Assembly: GCF_001908235.1 (NCBI RefSeq)
Contig: NZ_LGHK01000118.1
Coordinates: forward strand, 1-53,910
Direction of reading: 5' to 3'
Length of the DNA: 53,910 bases
Source of the DNA: Bradyrhizobium sp. NAS96.2
GTDB lineage: Bacteria > Pseudomonadota > Alphaproteobacteria > Rhizobiales > Xanthobacteraceae
Shown here one piece after another: positions 48,999-53,910 of this stretch (within the stretch, counting starts at the first letter, position 1; each line of letters starts with the position of its first letter). Under the pieces are notes generated by a model. The model was given only the letters and a program-made list of their open reading frames with translations, was not told the DNA's origin and did no database searches. The position numbers were made by a program, and so were the translations under genes.

Positions 48999-50495
48999 CT
49001 AGCGCCGGAAGGTCTTGATTTCCGACACGCTGCCGTCGCGATAGGTCAGCTCGACCGAGACCGATTTGGTCTGCGGCGCGAGCTTCAGATAGGGCTGCGC
49101 GTCGGACGGGATCGCACTCGGATCGCGCGAATTGCAGGCCGGCATCTTCAGCACCTTGTCCGGCACCGCGGTGTCGATGCCGATCCGCACCTCGCGGATC
49201 GCGCAGCGATACGACATCAGGTGGGTGTAGTAGACCAGCAGCCCGTTGAATTCGCGGAACGACAGCCAACTCGTCGCAGTCATGTCGAGGATCTTGCGCT
49301 GGTCGCGGATCAGCGCCGCGTCAGGATCGAACTTGATCGGGAACGGTCCCTGCATCTCGCCCTGGGTATCGACATAACGCAGCTCGATCGTCGCCGCCGG
49401 CGCGTCGGCCGGCAGCTCGATCGATGGATTGGGCATCCGCTTGCGCGTGCGCGGGTCGAGCGTGTCCATGAAGCCGGTTTCGCGGAAGTCGCCGCTATCC
49501 CCGATCCGCCAGGAAATGCCGAGCGTCGGATCGGCGATCGAGAACACGACGGTCCAGCCGCCATTGTGCCGCGAGAAGCTCGCGATCGGCGCGTTGACGG
49601 TATCCTCCTTCGGCAGCTTCGGCACCGAGACCGGCGGCAGCGCGGCCACCTGCTGCGGCGGAGCGGACGGCTTGGCCGCCTCGGCCTGCGCCTTCGCCGC
49701 CCCGTTCAGGAAGACGTCGTCGACCATCTGGTCGAAATAGACCGGGATCTGCTTGTGCTTCACGGTCTCGGCCATCTCGCTGACCAGGCGCCGCGTGCGC
49801 TGTGCGACCTGCACGAGATTCTCGCCGGGCTGCAGCAACTCCTTGGCAAAGGTTCGCGTAAACACCGAATTGGGATTGGCATCGTCGTTCGACAGCCGGT
49901 CGAGCGCGGTCTGGCGCGGCCCCGCCGAAAACACCGAGAACACGCCTTCGGGCAGCTGCGTCATCGGCGCAAGGCCGCCGCCGCCGGCAACCGCGCGCGT
50001 GCCGGCCCGCTCGAACGGATTGTTGCGGCAGGCGTCGAACACCAGGATCGAGGTGCGCGCCTTCTTGTTCTGCAGCCGCTCGATGATGCGGTCGGCGAGA
50101 ACCGAGGCGTCGCGCACCAGCTCCTCCTGTCCTTCGGTCGCCGCCGGTACGTCGGTCGGCAGCAGGAAATTCTGGCCCGCGATCTCGAAGCCGTGACCGG
50201 CGTAGAAGAAGAACGCGGTGTCACCGGGTTCCACGGCGCGGTCGAAGGCGAGCAACGTCTCGGAGAACGCCTGCCGGTTCAAATTCTCGGCCACCATCAC
50301 GTTGAAACCGAGCTGCTTCAGCGTGTCGCCCATGGTGCGGGCGTCGTTGACCGCCTTCTGCAGCTTGGGCACGTTCCTGTAGTCATTGTTGCCGATCACC
50401 AGCGCGACGCGCTTTTCGGCCTGGGCGGGCACCGCCGATGCGACGAATGCGACCGCCAACAGGGTCGCTGAAAGTCTCGAAAGCCAGCTCTTCAT
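48999..50495 (-). CDS. exported caspase-fold (peptidase C14, orthocaspase-like) protein, 498 aa
   Basis: ATG 50495 gives a signal peptide (SRLSATLLAVAFVASAVPAQAE). The caspase-like p20 domain (about 28-260) holds the catalytic His101 in FFFYAGHGFEI and Cys156 in LVFDACRNNPF, so an active enzyme is possible. A proline/lysine-rich linker (about 280-320) is followed by a beta-rich C-terminal domain (IELRYVDTQGEMQGPFPIKFD) without a name I recognise. Being exported, it should act in the periplasm and be basic-residue specific, as orthocaspases usually are. Role unknown. Confidence 0.85.
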   Translation of the reverse strand: MKSWLSRLSATLLAVAFVASAVPAQAEKRVALVIGNNDYRNVPKLQKAVNDARTMGDTLKQLGFNVMVAENLNRQAFSETLLAFDRAVEPGDTAFFFYAGHGFEIAGQNFLLPTDVPAATEGQEELVRDASVLADRIIERLQNKKARTSILVFDACRNNPFERAGTRAVAGGGGLAPMTQLPEGVFSVFSAGPRQTALDRLSNDDANPNSVFTRTFAKELLQPGENLVQVAQRTRRLVSEMAETVKHKQIPVYFDQMVDDVFLNGAAKAQAEAAKPSAPPQQVAALPPVSVPKLPKEDTVNAPIASFSRHNGGWTVVFSIADPTLGISWRIGDSGDFRETGFMDTLDPRTRKRMPNPSIELPADAPAATIELRYVDTQGEMQGPFPIKFDPDAALIRDQRKILDMTATSWLSFREFNGLLVYYTHLMSYRCAIREVRIGIDTAVPDKVLKMPACNSRDPSAIPSDAQPYLKLAPQTKSVSVELTYRDGSVSEIKTFRR

Positions 50496-50838
50496 CCCAA
50501 TTCCCGCCTGCACGACAAGTGCGCCGCTCGTGCGACCGCCGCCTGAAGCATGAGCCGGAAAAGTGCGAAGCGGTTTTCCGAAAAGATCATGCTCAGAAAA
50601 AGACCTAAAGCGCGATGACGATCCGAACTGATCTCTTCGCGCTTTAGTAGTCGGATCAGCCGTTTGGCCGGTTCAAGGCCTGCGGCGGATGGCCGTCATG
50701 CTGGCCATTCCGTAGCGACCATGGGGCGTCCCGACCGTCCCAGGTCAAGTTTCTTTTTACGGCCCGCGTGATAGATTCGGGGCTTCACTCCGGCGCGAGC
50801 TCTCCACAGGTCCCCAAGGGTTTTCCAGGCGCTTTTCC
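50496..50838. other. 343-base divergent region upstream of caspase-like and AraC genes
   Basis: No gene seen. It contains a double palindromic repeat (50547-50647) described separately; promoters of the two divergent genes should lie on either side of it. Confidence 0.55.
50547..50647. repeat. double palindromic intergenic repeat
   Basis: First palindrome: AGCATGA (50547-50553) to TCATGCT (50587-50593), with inner CCGGAAAA and TTTTCCG arms. Second palindrome: CTAAAGCGCGA (50605-50615) to TCGCGCTTTAG (50637-50647). Both are of kinds repeated many times between genes in Bradyrhizobium-like genomes. Confidence 0.75.
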
Positions 50839-51792
50839 GTGTACACATGGTCCACTGAGCAGGTCGATCCCCGGGATCGCTTCGACTATTGGCGCGAGGT
50901 GCGCGCCAAGGGGTTGTTCGGCGTCACCGCGGAACTCGAACCCGAGCATCGCCGCGACTTCTTCGGCGAATTCTCGCTGCGCAAGCTCGGTGATGCCGGC
51001 CTGGTCGAACTGCGGGCCTCGCCCTACCGCGTCGAGCGGGGCGCGGGCGACATCGCCGACGCACGCAGCGACAGCCTGTGCATCTACCAGCAGCTCGGCG
51101 GTGGCGGCTGGTTCGGCGGCGCGCGGCTCGATGAATTCGCGGTGCGCGACGGCATGTTCGCAACCAGCTATTCGGATCTGCCCTATCGCACTGTCCCGCT
51201 GCACGAGGACGGCTTCCAGCTGCGCATCATCAAGATCCCGGTGACCGACATCGTCCCGCCGGGCGCCGAGCTCGGCGAACTCGTTGCCAGGCCCGTGCAG
51301 GATGAGACTGCGCTGCAGCCGCTGCTGGAATCATGCTTCCACGACCTCGTCGACGGCAACGATGCCTCGGCGGCTGACCCGGCCCCGATGGTGCAGGCGC
51401 TGGCCCATATCGCACTGATCGAGCGCGGTATCATGCGGCCAAAGAGCCGGCTCGCGCAGCAGGCGTTGCGCACCGCCCACCTGTCGCTGGCCCGCCGCCT
51501 GATCCGGCGCCATCTGTCGAATGCTGCACTGACGCCAAGCCTGATTGCCGGCCTGCTCGGCATCTCGGTCCGTCACCTGCACATCCTGTTCGAAGAGACG
51601 GAGATGAGCTTCTCGGAGACCGTCACCGCGCTCAGGCTCGCGCAAAGCCGCCGCCTGCTCCGCGAGCAGTCCGGGCAGACCATCGCCGAGGTTGCCTTTG
51701 CCTGCGGCTTCGAGAGCCTCGCGACGTTCTACCGCCTCTTCAATGCGTCCGAATCGATGACGCCGGGCGATTACCGAGCCCGACCGGCCTGA
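50839..51792 (+). CDS. AraC-family transcriptional regulator, 317 aa
   Basis: A GTG start at 50839 is assumed (YTWSTEQVDPRDRFDYWREV). The N-terminal 180 residues are of the AraC_binding_2 cupin kind; the C-terminal 100 residues hold two helix-turn-helices (SLIAGLLGISVRHLHILFEE and QTIAEVAFACGFESLATFYR) with the AraC signature ending in MTPGDYRARP. It may respond to an aromatic or other small ligand; targets unknown. Monocistronic. Confidence 0.9.
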   Translation: MYTWSTEQVDPRDRFDYWREVRAKGLFGVTAELEPEHRRDFFGEFSLRKLGDAGLVELRASPYRVERGAGDIADARSDSLCIYQQLGGGGWFGGARLDEFAVRDGMFATSYSDLPYRTVPLHEDGFQLRIIKIPVTDIVPPGAELGELVARPVQDETALQPLLESCFHDLVDGNDASAADPAPMVQALAHIALIERGIMRPKSRLAQQALRTAHLSLARRLIRRHLSNAALTPSLIAGLLGISVRHLHILFEETEMSFSETVTALRLAQSRRLLREQSGQTIAEVAFACGFESLATFYRLFNASESMTPGDYRARPA

Positions 51793-51908
51793 GCGTCCGT
51801 CCGGACGCGCAGGCGCACCGGGCTCTTGCGGGTTGCTAAAGCGCGTTGATGCCCGTAATCGGGATACCCCGGCGCCATACGCCGTCCCTCGTCGTCCCCG
51901 GACTCCTG

Positions 51909-52137
51909 ATGTCGAAGAAGATGATCAAGCCTGGACCCGACCTGCTGACGCAGGTCAATCAGGCTTTTCTCGACTACGCCTACAGCGGGCTGTCGATGGT
52001 CGGGCTGGCGAAGGCCCTGCGGCTTCACGCAGCGCGCGCTGTATTACTACTTCAGCAACAAGGAAGAGGCGTTTCGCGCCGTCATCGCCTGGCGCCACGT
52101 CGAGGACGTCGCCCGCTGCGTGATTTCGGAATATTAG
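51909..52137 (+). pseudogene. frameshifted and truncated TetR-family regulator
   Basis: From ATG 51909, MSKKMIKPGPDLLTQVNQAF and LDYAYSGLSMVGLAKAL read as a TetR N-terminal helix-turn-helix. After codons for LAKAL near 52018-52025 the match jumps to the +1 frame, CGFTQRALYYYFSNKEEAFR, ending at TAG 52137. LYYYFSNKEEAFRAVI is the classic TetR recognition-helix region. About 75 of the usual 190 residues remain, so the gene is broken by a one-base shift and a missing C-terminal part. A sequencing error could explain the shift but not the truncation. Confidence 0.75.
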
Positions 52138-52571
52138 AAGAGTATCCGTGAGTTGCCCGGCGTGTCAACTGGCCGGGTCGAAAGTCGGCCCGGCGGCTCC
52201 TTTGCGTGGGGTTGTTTTCGATATTTTGGCAACGCATCCAGTTGCAAAGTCGGCGCGGGCCCCCGCCGGGGTCTCGCCATCCGATCTGGAAGCCGCGATT
52301 CATTTGACCGCCAAATGACGGAAGTGACGGTTATTTTGGCGAAAACGTTAAGCTTTTTCGGCTATCCGCCCGGTTCCAAGATTGACTTTACCGGGTTCGC
52401 CCCTATGTTGCAGGGCAACGCGGCCCTCGGATCGAAACGCGATTCGTCAGGTTTGCCGTCCGTCAGCGTTAGTCAGAGCCCCCGAGCTTTATCAAAAAGC
52501 GAGCCGTTTCGGGGCCGAACGCGACAGCCTTTTACCTGCGATGCCGAACGGCGGTTTCGACCAGAGGCTCA
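52138..52571. other. 434-base region upstream of the DEAD-box helicase gene
   Basis: No gene seen; the visible open frames are unsupported. The region is less GC-rich than its surroundings (for example GTTATTTTGGCG and TTAAGCTTTTTCGG around 52329-52362) and could contain the helicase promoter and a long 5' leader. I could not define a promoter. Confidence 0.5.
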
Positions 52572-53910
52572 ATGTCTTTTTCCAATCTAGGCCTGTCCGA
52601 CAAGGTCCTCGCCGCAGTTGCGGCCACCGGTTACACCACCCCTACCCCCATCCAGGAACAGGCAATCCCGCACGTTCTCGCCCGGCGCGACGTCCTCGGC
52701 ATTGCCCAGACCGGCACCGGCAAGACCGCTGCCTTCGTTCTCCCGATGCTCACCCTCCTCGAGAAAGGCCGCGCCAGGGCACGGATGCCGCGCACCCTGA
52801 TCCTCGAGCCGACCCGCGAGCTTGCCGCGCAGGTGAAGGAGCAGTTCGACAAATACGGCGCCGGTCAGAAATTGAACGTGGCGCTCCTGATCGGCGGCGT
52901 CTCGTTCGGCGACCAGGACTCCAAGCTGATGCGCGGCGTCGACGTCCTGATCGCAACGCCCGGCCGCCTGCTCGACCACACCGAACGCGGCGGACTGCTG
53001 CTCACCGGCGTCGAACTGCTGGTGATCGACGAAGCCGACCGCATGCTCGACATGGGTTTCATTCCCGACATCGAACGCATCTGCAAGCTCGTCCCCTTCA
53101 CGCGGCAGACCCTGTTCTTCACCGCGACGATGCCCCCGGAGATCAGCCGCATCACCGAGGCTTTCCTGCACAATCCGGCCCGGATCGAAGTCTCCAAACC
53201 CGCAACCACCGCCGTCACCGTGACGCAGTTGCAGGTCCCCGCCGGTCGCGAAGCGCACGACAAGCGCGAAATCCTCCGCCGCCTGCTGCGCGACGCCAAG
53301 GATCTGAACAACGCGATTATCTTCTGTAATCGCAAGCGCGAAGTCGCCGTCCTTCACAAATCGCTCCAGAAGCACGGCTTCAGTGTCGGCGCCCTTCACG
53401 GCGACATGGATCAGTCGGCGCGCACTGCGGCCCTCGATCAATTCCGCAAGGGCGAGATTCCGCTGCTCGTCGCCTCCGACGTCGCCGCCCGAGGTCTCGA
53501 CATTCCCGCGGTGAGCCACGTCTTCAATTTCGACGTACCGCACCACCCCGATGATTACGTCCACCGCATTGGCCGCACCGGCCGCGCCGGACGGACCGGT
53601 ACCGCGATCTCCATCGTCACCTCGCTCGATAGCAAGTCGATGACTGCGATCGAGAAGCTGATCGGCCAGCCGATCCCGCATGCTGAGGGCGACTACGCTG
53701 TTCACAGCGAAGCCACCGACGAGGACACCGCGCCGCGCCGCTCGCGCAGCCGCGAAGGTTCGCGCGACGGCGCCCGTGGCGGCCGCAAGCCGCGGCGTGA
53801 GCGCGAAGCGCGTCACGGTGAACGCGAGCCGCGTCAGGACCAGGAGCCCCGCCAAGAGCGCGCAGCCAAGTCGGAGCGCGAGCCGCGCCACGGCCGCGGC
53901 ACCTCGCCCC
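52572..53910 (+). CDS. DEAD-box RNA helicase, RhlE type (partial, runs off the window)
   Basis: ATG 52572 starts MSFSNLGLSDKVLAAVAATG; the frame stays open to the last base (446 codons visible), so no stop is in the window. Core motifs: Q motif TPTPIQEQAIP, motif I AQTGTGKT, Ia PTRELA, II DEAD (VIDEADRMLDMGF), III TATMP (SAT variant), IV IIFCNRK, V SDVAARGLDIP and VI HRIGRTGRAGRTG. The C-terminal tail, from about residue 390, is Arg/Glu/Gly-rich and disordered, as in RhlE proteins. It unwinds structured RNA in ribosome assembly or RNA decay, often cold-induced. Confidence 0.93.
   Translation, partial: MSFSNLGLSDKVLAAVAATGYTTPTPIQEQAIPHVLARRDVLGIAQTGTGKTAAFVLPMLTLLEKGRARARMPRTLILEPTRELAAQVKEQFDKYGAGQKLNVALLIGGVSFGDQDSKLMRGVDVLIATPGRLLDHTERGGLLLTGVELLVIDEADRMLDMGFIPDIERICKLVPFTRQTLFFTATMPPEISRITEAFLHNPARIEVSKPATTAVTVTQLQVPAGREAHDKREILRRLLRDAKDLNNAIIFCNRKREVAVLHKSLQKHGFSVGALHGDMDQSARTAALDQFRKGEIPLLVASDVAARGLDIPAVSHVFNFDVPHHPDDYVHRIGRTGRAGRTGTAISIVTSLDSKSMTAIEKLIGQPIPHAEGDYAVHSEATDEDTAPRRSRSREGSRDGARGGRKPRREREARHGEREPRQDQEPRQERAAKSEREPRHGRGTSP

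Noticed and set aside
52587..53891. 434-codon open frame on the minus strand
   Set aside because: It lies antisense to a helicase with all conserved motifs and reads as a shadow caused by high GC.

Overview
The window reads as chromosomal DNA of a GC-rich alphaproteobacterium, most likely Bradyrhizobium or a close relative in the Nitrobacteraceae. The clues are the class I PHA synthase, Omp31/Omp25-type porins whose mature N-terminus reads AADLAARPYTKAPA, the long near-leaderless attenuator upstream of a DAHP synthase, and palindromic intergenic repeats of the kind scattered through these genomes. Species cannot be fixed from sequence reading alone.

Positions 1 to about 8740 are the early and regulatory end of a prophage (or prophage-derived island) lying against the 3' end of a tRNA-Glu(UUC) gene. 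A cleavable CI/LexA-type repressor (5654-6256) sits between a leftward early operon (5562 down to beyond position 1) and a rightward operon (6356-8642). Five 17-bp operator palindromes of the form TGCACCA-N3-TGGTGCA flank the repressor gene: three before it and two after it. The leftward operon is almost wholly translationally coupled by ATGA or GTGA overlaps. It encodes a Cro-like protein, a second helix-turn-helix protein, a GapR-like DNA-binding protein, an HNH endonuclease, a LexA-type winged-helix protein, an MT-A70 adenine methyltransferase fusion and several small membrane or unknown proteins. The rightward operon holds small unknown proteins, a double zinc-ribbon coiled-coil protein and a HEPN-like protein. 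A palindrome one base away from the chromosomal parS consensus lies in its leader. No integrase is visible at this end.

From 8815 onward the sequence is ordinary host chromosome. 8.8-15.4 kb carries a lipoprotein, an M20-type amidase, a TauE/SafE permease, a PrsW-type protease, an HdeD-type membrane protein and a DAHP synthase. The DAHP synthase is preceded by a clear ribosome-mediated attenuator whose 26-residue leader peptide contains Tyr-Phe-Trp-Tyr-Phe-Ser-Tyr. 15.4-19.0 kb is a complete EF-P module (epmB, epmA and divergent efp). 19-26 kb has an M23-type peptidase, a tautomerase, a secreted chorismate mutase, a DapA-family lyase, a MarR-controlled cupin plus AhpD-like pair, and a Tat-exported lytic transglycosylase.

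26-36 kb is metabolism and repair: a short-chain dehydrogenase, recJ, a haloacid dehalogenase, glpX, hom with an AlaC-like aminotransferase, a lipoprotein and phaC. 36-45 kb holds a MAPEG protein, a methyltransferase, two tandem argC genes of different types, a PaiB-like protein, a Tat-exported metallo-beta-lactamase-fold protein, a DedA protein and parE. 45-54 kb has two paralogous porins around a short-chain dehydrogenase, an FAD monooxygenase, a secreted caspase-like protein, an AraC regulator, a frameshifted TetR remnant and the start of a DEAD-box RNA helicase that runs off the end.

The points most worth following are the aromatic-amino-acid attenuator, the prophage operator array with its embedded parS-like site, and the unusual fusions and duplications in the prophage early operon.
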